A DNA stretch of 64,000 nt from Gymnopus androsaceus JB14 (taxonomy: Eukaryota > Basidiomycota > Agaricomycetes > Agaricales > Omphalotaceae), in contig ML769421.1 of NCBI GenBank assembly GCA_009733575.1, positions 1 to 64,000 of the forward strand. The letters are read 5' to 3'. Positions within the stretch are counted from its first letter, which is position 1, and every line of letters begins with the position of its first letter. Positions 11,493 through 23,455 of this stretch are shown piece by piece. The notes under the pieces are model-generated. The model was given only the letters and a program-made list of their open reading frames with translations. It searched no databases and was not told the DNA's origin. The translations under genes were made by a program, and so were the position numbers.

Positions 11493-12117
11493 ATGTTCGA
11501 AACCGACCGCCTGCATCTCCGAGCCGTACGCGAAGCCGACTTTGAAAAGCTGCGCGCCTTCGATAACGATCCTCGCGCGCAAAAAATGAGGACTCTCGAC
11601 CCCGTGGTGCCTATAGGCGACAAAAATTTCAATGAAATGCTCCGCGCTAGGCTCTCATCTGTGCTGCTGTTCGTCATTATAGAGACCAAGGACAGCCATG
11701 AATTTGTAGGGACTACGCAGCTGTTCGATCTACAACAGAAGAACCGCGATGTAATGCTTGGTCTGGGTATCGTTCCCGAGTTTTGGGGAAGAGGATATGG
11801 AACCGAGGTTGTACGATTTATCGTCGACTATGCGTTTGAGCAGCTTGGTTTGCATCGGGTGACTCTCAACGTGTTTAGAAATAACCCAGCAGCCATTAGG
11901 GTGTATCAGAAAGCGTAAGTGGTTTTACATTTTTGGAATTTGGAAAAGAAATGGCCGAGTGACTGGTGTTATTTTATGTTCTAGTGGCTTCGTTCAGGAG
12001 GGTATCCAGCGAAAGGTAAATTGGATGGATGGAAAATGGGAGGACCTTGTTTGGATGGCTGTTTTGGACGAGGATTGGGAGGCTTCGAGGAAAGATGGTC
12101 TGAAAATTGCATCATAA
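11493..12117 (+). CDS. GNAT acetyltransferase, tandem copy 4, 184 aa
   Basis: Exons 11493-11914 and 11985-12117 join in phase. It starts MFETDRLHLRAVREADFEKL; the acetyl-CoA loop is IVPEFWGRGYGTEVV. Substitutions are concentrated around the putative substrate side (DNDPRAQKMRTLDPVVPIG) and in NVFRNNPAAIRVYQKA. The rest, including the second exon (VQRKVNWMDGKWEDLVW), is conserved. This is the end of the array; about 0.9 kb without a gene follows. Confidence 0.9.
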
Positions 12118-13056
12118 CCGGCGTAGGGCAATACATAGCCGGAAGAGTAGCTCTAGATCTTTACTGTATCGACAGTAAATCGCTGCGTGCTGCACATCGC
12201 ACTCGTTCTGCTTAAAATTTTCATATAAGATCTTGTACATGTTTTGTAGATATCTGTCTGTTTACTTTGAAGAAACATTGCGAGGAAAAGATTCAAGAGT
12301 TTGAACTGCGAAATCATTCCCATGAGGTTCTTGATTTTTATAGCCACAAATGCGATGCTTCATGGGCAAGTATAATATTTTAATAGTACCTTTGGTCCAT
12401 GTATATAACTAGTACTGCAATCCCATTAAGTTGCCCGACAAGAGATTGCTGTTTCGCGAGCAGGAAGTGATAAAAAGTGCAGTTTCGGACACTGCCAATT
12501 GCCGTTAAGCGCTCTTTTATATCTCGTCGGCTCCTTCTGCCACTGTATCACATTTCAAACTAGTCTCTTACATCGGTACATCGTAAAAAGCAGAAGTTTT
12601 TCTATATGGACACATAGCTTCCGGGTCATCAATACTATGATTCATAGTATTTCGATGACATTCACGCCTTGAGCAAGGGTAAGTTCGTTCAAAGCTCGGT
12701 CCATCGCAAAACATGGGATCGGTAGTGTCACAAAGGACAATGGGATTGCAAACGCTGGCCGGGAGGTGTAATTCCAAAAACGCAAGCGATGGACAAGTAA
12801 AAGTACTAGAGGTGCTATATTAGGTCTACAGTCCTAGAAATGGGAGAAGCATAATCATAATGATACGTGATAGAATAAAACGGGACGACAGACAGTATTT
12901 CATCGTAGTCCGAACAACGTACAAGTTGCATTAAAGATGAATGGTATAGATACAGGACATCCGACACGCTGAAATGGGATATAAGCGGTCAGAAGGGAAG
13001 GAGCCCATGTACAGAGGCGCTCTATGACAAAACCTAGACAGAAGGATTGGCATCAG
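12118..13056. other. Intergenic region, no gene seen
   Basis: Between the GNAT array (plus) and the 3' end of the SNARE gene (minus), so two transcription units converge here. Only short uncorroborated open frames; no RNA gene or repeat recognised. Confidence 0.5.
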
Positions 13057-14126
13057 TTATTTCATTTCACGACGGATACCACGCAAATGACGCACCGCAA
13101 GCAACACGATAGCCACTACGACAATTAATATCAACATCAGGCAAGCCGCACGTCTGCCCGCCTTCCGTTGATACTCATGGGCTTGGGTCAGCTCTTCTGC
13201 AGCACGAGACGTGTCCACATGTACACTGTCGATGTTGTTCTCGATGTTGTCTATCGATGAAACGGAATGAGTTAAGATTCGTGTGGCGAAGTATCAGCGA
13301 CCTACCGAGCATTCCTCCCTGTTGATGCACCAATGTTCCTAGATCCCTAAAGATTTCTGCCAGCTCGTGCACTCCGGATTCTATTTCCCGAATGTCTGCC
13401 TCGCGTTCTTGAATGAGGGATTCTTGATATGCAAGCTCATGAGGAGAAAGCTGGGCTTGCAAGAGTTGAGCTTGACGTTGAGATGGCGATGAAGATGGTT
13501 CATTGGCTTCCCTGTGGTCGAGTTGCGGTTAGCTACTATAGACGGAGAGCTACTCAATACTCACGATTCATCATTATGATCTTCTACGGCCATCTTCACA
13601 CCCTGTACGACGGTCCTTTGTCTCTCCGCACTGAGCTGCTGCGCGCGCTGGAAATTAACAAGGGACATTTGGAAATCATGAGAGGTCTTTGCAAGCGAGG
13701 CCTTCTGGTGAGGCTATTGTAATGAACGAGGAGGTTAGATTATGGTCATAGTGTGCCTATAGAAGTACTTGCAAGTTTGGCCTGCTGCTCTGTCAGCTTT
13801 TTCAAGATCCTCGGTCCCTCGTTTTGCCATTGCCCGAGTAGTGTCTGATAGATCATGCCTACAATGAATAAGCTCCAATCCCATCTCAAAAACCCAGCTG
13901 AAACTCACAAGCTCTTCCTCAACGCTGCAGAATCCCTTCCAGTTCCCAACTGATCCACCAGCTTGAAAATCCCTTTGACGTTGGCGGTCATTTTGAGGAT
14001 TTGTACTGAAAGGCTAGACTGCAGACTTCGAAATGCAGCATCTTCTGGTGATTCTGGTGTAGCAAAAGAGTTGTTGTTGTTGGACGCTGCAGGCCCAAAA
14101 CCAGCCTCGATATCTTGGAAGCTCAT
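13057..14126 (-). CDS. Pep12/syntaxin-7-like Qa-SNARE, one-base frame break
   Basis: A t-SNARE for endosomal/vacuolar membrane fusion. Five exons on the minus strand: 14126-13909, 13858-13773, 13713-13565, 13511-13306 and 13250-13057. The N-terminal MSFQDIEAG and FRSLQSSLSVQILKMTANV stretches match the Habc region. The SNARE motif runs from QESLIQEREADIREIESGV to AAEELTQAHEYQRKAGRR, with the central Q in HQQGGMLD. A C-terminal membrane anchor (ACLMLILIVVVAIVLLAV) follows. Intron 2 appears to use a GC donor (GCAAGT). All other junctions close in phase, but exon 2 has one base too many: the frame of RAMAKRGTEDL must shift to read KKLTEQQAKL. The extra base lies near 13804. Since the rest is intact over about 283 residues, a sequencing error is more likely than a dead gene. 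It is divergent, 247 bases from the next gene. Confidence 0.85.
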
Positions 14127-14373
14127 AGTTTAGATGATGAAAGTGGAAACAATGACGCGTGCACGTGGGAACTTGTATTTCCGCACTGCGCAGGCTGAGG
14201 CTCAACTCAACTAAAATCCACCCAAGCTTAGCTGTAGCTTCAACGATGCGGAATACCGATGGGATGCAGGAAAGACTTTCTTTTGAAAAATAGTTGTCGG
14301 ATTATATTTGTGAATCGAACGCGACCAGCGCCAAATCTGATTATTTCGGCAACGGCCTTTCTTTGTTTCGTCC

Positions 14374-17337
14374 ATGTTCGCGCGCGGGATGAAGGTCGAA
14401 GAAATCGCGCATTCACACTCTTCTTCCAGCCCTGAACTCAATCTCCTACAAAGCCAGCTCGAAAGAGAACGAAGGACAACCGAAAATCTTCGCAAAGAAC
14501 TCGAAAGAGTAAAAGGGGAGCGGGAGCGTTACAGAAACGAAATCGAGAACGCGAACCAACGCGCCCTCGATATAAATTCGCAGCTACTAAAGGAAAAAAT
14601 TGCCAAAGGGCGGCTTCAGAGTCAATTAGATGATTTGAAAGGTGAAACACGTATCTCTTTGACAGTGAGTGGATATATGCAACTGTCTGTCGACTTTCCC
14701 TAGTGTTGACGTTCACAAAGGCAAATGATAATCCTTCTCCTCCTGTCAAGCCGAAGGTAGAGGTGGTCGTGATCAGCGATGATGAAGACAGTGATGATAC
14801 ATTTAGAGGAACGGGGAGTAATGATAATCGAAAGCTCTAGTTCTCCGAGTCGTATTCGCAAAAGGAGGACTTCGGATGACTTTAGAATCTCTGACCCTCA
14901 GTCTATCAACACTAATGCGGGCCTTCGAAAGCGTCCCAGAATCTCATCACCAGTTCTTGTAGGTCCATGATTGTTCTACGGTGAACACTGTCGAGACAGA
15001 GGCCTCTGCGACATATCAATCGTCAGCTTCTATTGTGAGTATCTGCTCTGCCCGACTTTGTTTGTCATATTTTTTCATTGTCGCTGTAAAGAAAGATATT
15101 AACTTTTTCTTTCAGGAATCTAAGCATGAGATTAGGAAGACTCGAAAGATTCTCTTGCATCCTACCTCAGTAAGTCATTCGAGATTCTGATCCATACAGT
15201 TCCGTTCAATTAATTTTATTCAAGGAGAACTGCATCGCTAGCTGCCACAGCTGCGTCTACATCTTCTACGGTATGCATTATTTCATTACAATATCACTTT
15301 TCAGATTCATCTCACCTTGACCTTGCAGCAATTGATTGAAACTGGTGATCAGGATGTCGCTATGCACGACGCGCCTCAGTCTCATGCTACTTCATCTTCA
15401 CTTCCTCCATCTCCGAACTCTCTTGCTCCTCCTTTTACTCATCTGCTGCAGTTACGGTGATGATGTAGAACAAATGCATTGTCAAGAAGTGTCTCCAGAT
15501 GCATGAATCTCAATCGTCTACATCTTCTGCTCAGTCATCGTCATCATGGCCGTCACCTTTATTCTCTTTGCATAGTCCTTCTGTATCACCTCCTATTCAT
15601 ACCGAGCATAAACCTTCACCCTCTCAATCTTCTTCCCGATTTGCTCCTCCTGCCCAAGCTCCTGCTATTAACGACCGTGATGTAGTTATGGATAAAGAAA
15701 AGGTAGGAGCTTTAGTATCTGCTGATGATTCACTAACTTGCATCTTTCGGTACGTTTAGAAACCTTGCAAAGATCCTCAAGCTGATTTACAACCGTCACT
15801 TCCTGAACCACCTGTAAGTCTCTGTTTCCTACTTTTGTTTTGGTGCAAAGTAACCGTGATGTAGACTGTTGTCGATTTAAAGGTGCAACAGGCGATTCCT
15901 GCTGACGACTCCACTGTAAGTGGATTTTCTTTGGGGTTTCTGAGTTACATCTGAGATTTTGTAGGCGAATACCAGCGCTATTGCTGGACCTAGTAACAGC
16001 ACCGAAGACGACAAGAGTAATATAGCCGATTATAAGGCTGAAAGTGCATCTGTAGCCAAGGCAAGTTACAAGTATGAATCTGCGATAAACCGAGGTAACT
16101 TTGTAACAGAAACGCACGAGACAGACAGCTAGAGCTCGCGTATCTCAGACGCATCGAGTCGCGCGGCCGCCCATACCACAGGATCCTCTTTGGGCCCAAA
16201 CCGTCGCCGACCTATTGAAGCGATACTAAAGCTTTCGCTATCCAACCTCCCGCTGACAAAAACTTTGTTGTTCAACGCGTGTTCCTGAATCATCAGTACC
16301 ATATTAATACGGGGTTCCTTTTTGGCTATCATGCAACCTCCTCGTAACCCATCCTCGACCGTCAAACGTTCTATACTGTTCCCTTTCTACGATGAAAACC
16401 CGGACCTCCCTGCCAACCCAGGTGAACCAGGACTCATCTTGACTGCCCGAGAGGATATCCTGGAAATTCAACCTGTGACGATCTTCATCAACTACAATGG
16501 TCGTAAATCGAAATCGCCGAGTGTATGGCTTTACTGTGGGGAGTATATTTTGGAAATCGCACAGAGTTTGACTGGAGACCAGTTCTCTCGGTTGCCTGAG
16601 AAGGTTTTTATTTAGTCCCCTTTTGCTCATTGTCGAGAATTAGTTTGGCTAAAGCGAGCGTATGATTTTTCAGACTCGAAACAAGTGGGGAGCGACAATC
16701 CTCAAGTTTAAACGAGATGTCTGGTCCTTGATGCGTGCTCGTATCTATCTTCGAAAACATGATATACCGTTAACGGAGCTAACATCGCCGACGAGTATGT
16801 GAAGATTAAACATAATGGGGCTGGGCATCTTGAGGTTGAAGATGTGGTCAGGGCGTTCATCAATGAAGATGAGGTATGTCAAGACAACCATTTTTTTTGT
16901 TCCTGCACTGAACAGCTCTACTCTTACACAGCGGCTCAACATCATTCGCATGAAATGCATCGATTATGATCATACATTCGTTCAGGATCTGAAGAACAGA
17001 AGCGAGATCTGGAAAGAGAACCCTGTAAAAGTTGAGTATGGATGATGATGACGAGGAGAAGGATACAAAGCCCGCGAAGCGGACGAAGAGGAAACCAGTC
17101 CCAAAGCCGTTGCCGAGTTCAATCCTGAAACTCAAAGAGGAGACTGGTACCGGCAGTGCGCAAGGATATTCTTCTTCCTCCTCTACTGTCCGCCGCTCAG
17201 CACGAGGCCAAAAGCCATCGGAATTAGCTGCCAGCCCTTCTGGTGTACGTCGCTCAGCCAGGCAACGGCCAAAGGCCGTAAACTACGCAGATGATTCGGA
17301 AGATGAACACATGGCGAAGGATAGTCAGTTTGGATGA
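14374..17337 (+). CDS. DUF6697-like protein with coiled-coil N-terminus
   Basis: Many small exons. The first (ATG 14374) encodes a charged coiled coil (LQSQLERERRTTENLRKELE). Then come exons with VVISDDEDSDDTF, RKRRTSDDF and Ser/Pro-rich low complexity separated by clear introns up to about 16000. The C-terminal half carries PGEPGLILTARED, WLYCGEYILE, TRNKWGATIL, MRARIYLRKHDI and IIRMKCIDYDHTFVQDL, matching the pattern I know for the mushroom-specific DUF6697 domain (PGxPGL, SVRNxW, RxWLRK, MKCxxYDxxF). A basic tail (TVRRSARGQKP, VRRSARQRPK) ends at 17337. The frame is doubtful at about 16290-16335 and at about 17035, where exons do not join in phase. Function is unknown; the acidic and basic tracts suggest a nuclear protein. 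Confidence 0.6.
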
Positions 17338-17665
17338 AGATGATTCGGATGATGAAATATACGATCTTGTTGACTCAGATGATTAGTTGCGTCTCGATCT
17401 CGTTCGTACAGCTTGCTTCATATCTTTTCGGAATCTTGCTAATGGTATATACCGTAGCGCCATCTACTCTATGGCTAGTAAAGGTCATGACTACCACCTG
17501 CTGCATATCTCCTCATGAATGATTTTTGGGCTTGTCAAGCTCGGAGACGCGACACTCAGCTCTCAGGTTCAAAATGGGCCAAATTGTTCACGTTGTTACA
17601 TGTAGATACATAACAAGTTAATGAAAGCGTACTATATCAAGCGCACCCAAACTGCTAGTTATCTA

Positions 17666-18947
17666 TTAGAGTCTGGTAAGTGCCAAGGAGTCGGGATGAG
17701 TCCAAGGACCAGTGTCCATCACTTTGAGTGAAGCTGTATGCAAGCGCAAAACACCACAAAATCGTTGGGCCAGTACTCCATCTGCGGTTCCATATAGACG
17801 CAAACTCTCCACTCCAGAGTATGTTTGGAGATAATCAATTAACTCCGCAGTCACCGGGGCATAAATATGCTTTAGCTTTATTCGATAATGGCCCAAAACG
17901 GCCCAGAGTCCTTCATTCATCGTGTGGGGCCAGACCCAGTAAAGAGCCGGTCCTAAAAGAGAAGTGATGTTCAAATTTGTTAGATTCTTCAAGCGAATTC
18001 CAGATGTACGATCGATTCGGAGGTTCCGCACATTCGTGCCGAGGGAAAGTTTCCTAAGTGTAAGCGGTTGTGTGGTAGGAAAGCTCCGTAGAAAATACTC
18101 TAAAGAAAGTTTCCCGTACCCCCCTTTGACAAGGGGGAGAGACAACTCTTCCAGTTCCGGGCTGTTTCTCACCACGACGATGACTGTGTCAATGATAGCA
18201 GACCAGAATGCCTCGTTACCAAACCCGGTGAATGATAAAGATTTTAGACCATGAAGATTTTCAAGTCCAAATCGGGTTTTCTTCGCCAGATAAACCGGAT
18301 TAGGGTAGTTGTATACGTCAAATGTGAACGTATCCAGTGAAGGAAGGCTAGCCAGAAGTTTTAGGATGGAGTTGAAATTGAGGCTTGTTCCGTTAGAAAG
18401 CCCATCTGTTTGTCTAACAAAGGGGATTCTCCATCTATGTGTGACGGGTAATATCAGAAATGTACGGTCGGTATATCTCTTGAAAGCTCACCCCACAAAT
18501 TTTACTTTATCCAATGACAACATAACATCCCTCAAGTCGTGCAAAGGCTTTTCAGCTGATGGTCCGAAAAGAGCTGGGAGATTAATCCGGTCTTTCCATC
18601 GCTTTGTTGGACCCAGTTTGTCATTGGGGTAGTATGGTTGGTCGGTGGTTATGAAGAGGCTTCGAGCATATTGGAGTTGGGATTTGGTCGGTTTAACTCT
18701 GTGTTCATTGCATATGAATCGAATGCTGTCATCGAACAGCTTGATTTCAACAATGGCATAGAGTGTTGGGTCAACAAGGGGACGCAACTTCCTAACAGCA
18801 GAGCTCAACGTTTGTAGGTCTGATGGCTGCGCTCGAGGTCAGATTCCTATACAATTTGATAAAAAATTTACTGACTTCAAGAAGATCAATAATCTTGTAG
18901 AGGAGCTCGTTAGGGAGATCCTGTAGGGAGATCAACTCGGAAAGCAT
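17666..18947 (-). CDS. F-box protein, family A copy 1, 391 aa
   Basis: Three exons close exactly: 18947-18876, 18826-18492 and 18434-17666 (1176 coding bases). The N-terminus LQDLPNELLYKIIDLLE is a short F-box, which would bind Skp1 in an SCF ubiquitin ligase. The rest (LENLHGLKSLSFTGFG, VVVRNSPELEELSLPL, LKNLTNLNI, LIDYLQTYSGVESLRLYG) is leucine-patterned, LRR-like, the usual target-binding half. The first intron has the donor GTCAGT, shared with copy 2. The paralogue at 27363-28660 is highly similar over the whole gene and both flanks; a dead relative lies at 5790-6240. Target unknown. Confidence 0.82.
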
Positions 18948-19007
18948 GGTGGGAGACAGGAGAAAATGCGGATGAAGAAGAAGCTGTTGAAACTTGACAA
19001 GGCATAC

Positions 19008-19152
19008 ATGTAGCTCGGAAAGAGCGTCAAACAGATTAGATTGACGGGCAGGCTGCATGTGGATTGGCGCCCATGTCCTATACTGTAGTACCTGCCGTCG
19101 ACGCGACGAAGAACTAGAAAGAAAAGGGAGAATTTATTGCCTATCACGCATA
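19008..19152 (-). repeat. F-box 5' flank, repeated at 25721-25870
   Basis: Upstream flank of F-box copy 1. A near-identical block, in the same orientation, lies at 25721-25870 on the far side of the AT-rich block, and a third version precedes F-box copy 2 at 28740-28890. The AT-rich block is thus bracketed by a direct repeat of about 145 bases. Confidence 0.8.
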
Positions 19153-19229
19153 TCTTGCCCCCACAGATCAGTTTCGGTTCTTGCAGCAGCGTCAACATAC
19201 TCTATATCCAGTCCTTCCCGTCACCTCAC

Positions 19230-19436
19230 ATGCTGAGTGCAAAAAAAATCAACAATGAGATCAACAAGACTATCTTTCGGAAAGGGCATGGACAGTATCC
19301 TCCTCATGAAGCTTACAAGAGTATCAACTTCCAGATGTTTGCCCAGAGCTGGAATAGTGATGTAAACACCCAGGACCACACTGTCACCAATTCAAACCAG
19401 CGCTTGTATTACAAGCTTCCGGGACAGTTTGCCTAA
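19230..19436 (+). pseudogene. Coding fragment of unknown (possibly mobile-element) origin
   Basis: A 68-residue open stretch from an ATG (MLSAKKINNEINKTIFRKGH, then AHEAYK-like and TNSNQRLYYKLPGQ) with protein-like composition. I have the impression of similar stretches in repeated mushroom proteins of unknown function but cannot name a family. There is no continuation in any frame, so it is probably a fragment. Confidence 0.3.
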
Positions 19437-19585
19437 TCTCACTAGAGTAAAAGAGAGAAGCTAAAATATAGTAGCTATGCTCATGGTTTCCTTGGGTCAG
19501 GACATGCTCGGATATGTAGCTCAGATGCAGAACCTGGGAAGATTGAATTTCGAAACAACAACAACAACTCAGATGATGGCCGCCG

Positions 19586-19707
19586 ATCAGCAAAACCTGG
19601 AAATGCGCTGACAGCTGTCAAAATGGTATCAAACTTCTCGGGAGCACTCTGTAGCACTCTAGACCCTTGCTCCAGAATGTATTGGCGGACTTCCAGGTTT
19701 TGCTGAT
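19586..19707. repeat. 17-base perfect inverted repeat
   Basis: ATCAGCAAAACCTGGAA at 19586-19602 and its exact reverse complement at 19691-19707, 88 bases apart. It could be the terminal repeats of a tiny non-autonomous element or a large hairpin. No target-site duplication is evident. Confidence 0.7.
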
Positions 19708-19896
19708 AGGCTGATGGGTATCACATCATATGGCCTGGAAGTGTGAGGCTGTAGGCTGAGGTCATATCAAAACCACCTAGCATCTTGATTTCACTATGAC
19801 AGCTATGATATAAACTGAACCCATTGAAAGTATTACTGCCAGCTGCATTGATCCCATTGTACTCCTCACTGTTCAAGCCTCAGCATAACATCTACC

Positions 19897-21233
19897 ATGA
19901 CACCAGAAGAGTCAGAACAGATTGCATTTCTTGGGGCTGTATTGTTTGAAAACATTAGTGCCCTGATATTGGGAGTGGGACTCTTTGGTAAGCAATCTAA
20001 ATAATGGTGGTGGAGAGAGACACTTAATAGATTGCTACCAGGGGTCTACATACTGGCTTTCATTATTAGCATGCATATTGTTTTGTGCGCTTATTGCCAT
20101 GCTCCATGTCCTGTTATACTAACACCTACATATCTGAAATTACACTGCAGCCAAAAGGAAAATAATGGATGGGCACATAAAGTCTTAATTGCACTCCTTC
20201 TGGCAGGATTTGCAATGATAGCTCTTGTCACTTGCTCAAATATTGCAGGCAATTTGCTCCTTGTCAAATTTGGCTTGGTGATGTCACTTCCAGGAGGTCT
20301 CTTAGCACAAGAAACGGCTGCTAACTTGAAAGCCTTGTTAACATCTATTCTAAATAACTGGTCTGGAAATTTCATTGTGAATTCTGCATAAATACTTCAT
20401 TTTGGCCATGCCAACTGACATGTCACATCCAGTACTTAATTGCTGATACAGCTATCATTTGGAGAGCTTGGGCACTGTGGGCAGAAAATAGGCTGATTAA
20501 ATGGACACTGTTGATTATCCTGCTGGCAGACATTGGTGGTCTTTCTGTTTACTGTCCTTAGGCATGAATACTGACATGAGATCATATTTAGGTATCAGCA
20601 TTGCTGATAACATTGTTGGCACTAAAGCATATCTCACCTCGAATTCTGTGACCTTGGATTCACTCAGTACTGCAGTCAATTTGACTGTAAATATTGTTGC
20701 AACACTCCTAATAGCTTATCGGGCATGGTGGGCATTGTGCATTTTATTCACTCCCAAGACACTTATCAAATGTGTTTTTTAGGTCACATCATCGATTAAT
20801 CCATGCAATATCACGCAACAAGAAAACACCAGTGGAAGCAATCCTTCTACTCATGATTGAGTCTGGTGCAATTTATGGCTTGGTACAGGTCTGTGGTTTT
20901 CTCAAGTGTCAGGAAATACCCAAAGATATAACTTCTTATATGAAAAGGTAGTCACCATTATCTTCAGTGTGCTGGACATTCAAGCAGCCGAACTTAGTCC
21001 TGTTGATGAAGTCGATGTCTTTCTTGAACAGTTATATTTGTACAGTGCTGTAAGTCTGACTCTAATTTAATATCCAGTTTCACAGATTATTCAATCTGTT
21101 CTTTTTTGATCTATAGGCTCTGAATCCAGTTGCTCTTGTCATCCTAATTCAAACAGGAAACACCTATGAGCACAGTTTTCATTGGGAAGATGTCACTTCC
21201 CTGGAAATTAATTCAGTTGCAAATGTCAGCTAA
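19897..21233 (+). CDS. Seven-pass membrane protein, 307 aa, eight exons
   Basis: Assembled from intron borders: exons 19897-19987, 20042-20084, 20151-20376, 20433-20535, 20592-20727, 20783-20888, 20948-21049 and 21117-21233. All seven junctions keep phase and the total is 924 bases with a normal TAA. The protein has about seven hydrophobic helices: near AFLGAVLFENISALILGVGL, IALLLAGFAMIALVTCSNIA, LIADTAIIWRAWALW, WTLLIILLADIGISIADNIV, NLTVNIVATLLIAYRAW, AILLLMIESGAIYGLVQ and YSAALNPVALVILIQTG. The ADTxIIWRAWALW stretch resembles a large mushroom family of seven-helix proteins with a tyrosine/arginine-rich third loop (LLxYRxYVIW type). Function unknown; possibly receptor-like. Codon use is AT-richer than in neighbours. 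It lies inside the block bracketed by duplicated F-box flank. Confidence 0.8.
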
Positions 21234-23455
21234 AAAAAATCAAGGTTATTAGACTGTTGAGTTCGGGCTTTGGTTTTAAGTCTTAACTTCCCTTGATTTT
21301 GTTACAATTATTTAAGTAAAATTCCTTGCCTCTTTGATACCTGTCATTTTTGTGCCATTTACTCTGCTCTTATTGGTCTAAAAATCTGGTTGAGGAGTAA
21401 ATACTCAAAATTATCTTCCATTTCGGTATATTCATATTTAAAATGCTGTATCTGCCAACATGTTCAGCCTTTTATCCTTATGCTCAGCAAGTTAAGGCTT
21501 TGAAGATTGAACTTTGAGTCACATTCTCATGAATCTTGCATGAATCTGTTACATATATACGAAAGGGAAAAAAAGAAATAAGACTGGCCAAATTTGCCAA
21601 TGACCTCTGCATGTCCTTCTGATTAGTTCCCTCCATGAATATATTGTTCCCACTTTCAGGTCACCATGAATCAAAGTAACTACGTATACTAATATCTTGA
21701 CTCTCCTCAGTCCTTTCAACCACCACCGGCATTTTACCGGGCCTGCGATTCACAAAGATTGAGTCTACTGTCTGCACAAGTTTTCTACTTAATACTTCAC
21801 ACCGAACTCTAGTGGTCTTGATTATGATGCCCCCATTTACTTACTCACATGTCGCTTGTAACCTTAGCTTATCATTGTATATATATAGCTTGTATAGATT
21901 TTTTTTCATCAGATGAAGTGTTCTTTCTGTGCATGGATGATTTTATTGACTGTACACAACATAAGACTACATTTACATCGAGATTTTGTTGGACTAGATG
22001 ACCTGGACCTGATTTGGGCAGGAAACCCGGACCTAAGTTGTCAGAATTAGGTAAGAGGCTGGGGTCGGGTCAGATTGAGATTATCTGACCCAAACCTGAC
22101 CTGAAACCATCACTACTATTCAGCGTACATAAGTAGATATTGCATTAAGCCATTTGCTGAAGGGTCCGGAAATTTATCAATGTAATATGCCTATGAAAAT
22201 TCAAGCATGGGGTACCGTATCTAGGCCAAAGATTCACATACTCTCAATCCGACAGCAAAAGCATCAATTATACACCCTTTTATCATTCTCTATACTCTTG
22301 CAATGAGAGGTTTTGATATAATTATAGCAATTTCAACATTCCTTCATGTCTGTGCATGCACCTTTAGCGACCGGAATCATTTGAATAAACATTGAAGTAC
22401 TTACTACGAGTCACTGGCACTGCAGCTGATAATTTGACTTTAAGTCATCAAATCAATGATTGACCTGGCTCCATATTAGTCTAACAGTGTGTGTAAAGGC
22501 CTTAAATGTACCTATGGATCTTTTTTATGCTGGATCCATTACAGATTCAAGCCTGATATCATAATATGTGAGTTTAGTCAATTGAAATGCTTATAGCCTC
22601 ACTGACTTGTTCTTTGTGGAGTCTGAGCATGTGTAAGAAAAGTCCTTCAGCAATTTAAATTGAAACAAACCCTGAAGTACCTACTTCCATATAACTGAAC
22701 ATTAAGAGGTTGTAGTACTCAGGGAAAGCTGTGGCTGCCTCCAATTCCTGATCAGCTACCTAAGTGCTTGATGGATCATGGAAGGTCCAGGGTAAATCAC
22801 TTGAATCTCATAGATCACACATTTACACAATCTTTCACTGCTCAGGAATAGTTCTGTATGCGATCCAGAGAGATAGTGGTTGAAGTAAGAGCAAGGGTAA
22901 GTTTGGCAGCAGCAATCACACGCAAATGGAAATCATTTGAAGTGCTTAGCTTTTCAATATTATAATTTATTCAATATTTATAGTTACACAAGGTTACACT
23001 AAATATGGCAATGCCACATTAGATTAAATGAATGTTGAAGATACGCTGGGTGTTGCTGGGGGTATATTGGGGTGATTTTGGGGTTACTTTGGAGTTACTT
23101 TGGGGTGACGCCAGGGGGGTTATGCTGAAAGTGCTATTCCCTTCACAAAACCAATGCCTGCAGCTACACAAACACACACACACAGTTCATGATACATATA
23201 CTACATAGAATGTGCGGGCAGCCTCACTACCTGCACTCCTCCCCATGTCTTATCTGTACACATGGAATAAAGAAGTCCAAAAATTAAAATAAAAAATAAA
23301 AAAACTTGACAAGGCAATCATGAATGAATTAGTTCAGCCTTGCTAGTACATATACTTGGGTGCTTGGAAAGTAATGGTAATGAGCTGTTTGTTCATTGGT
23401 ACAAGTGGTGCAGAGCAATCTACACTAAACAACTGGAACACGGGGGTTTTGGCTA
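21234..23455. other. AT-rich gene-poor stretch
   Basis: No gene recognised. It holds a short GC-rich patch with a hairpin at 22067-22091, a G-rich run of GGGGTGA/GGGGTTA repeats at about 23055-23120, and a short CA repeat at about 23170-23185. This is probably decayed repeat DNA. Confidence 0.5.
22067..22091. repeat. Perfect 9-base hairpin GGGTCAGAT/ATCTGACCC
   Basis: The arms GGGTCAGAT and ATCTGACCC are separated by seven bases, inside a stretch with several GACC/GGTC words (21995-22110). Probably the inner part of a repeat rich in GACCTGACC words. Confidence 0.7.

Noticed and set aside
16304..16630. Minus-strand open frame over the DUF6697 exon
   Set aside because: The plus strand carries the recognisable PGEPGL and WLYCGEY motifs with introns in phase; the minus frame has no domain.
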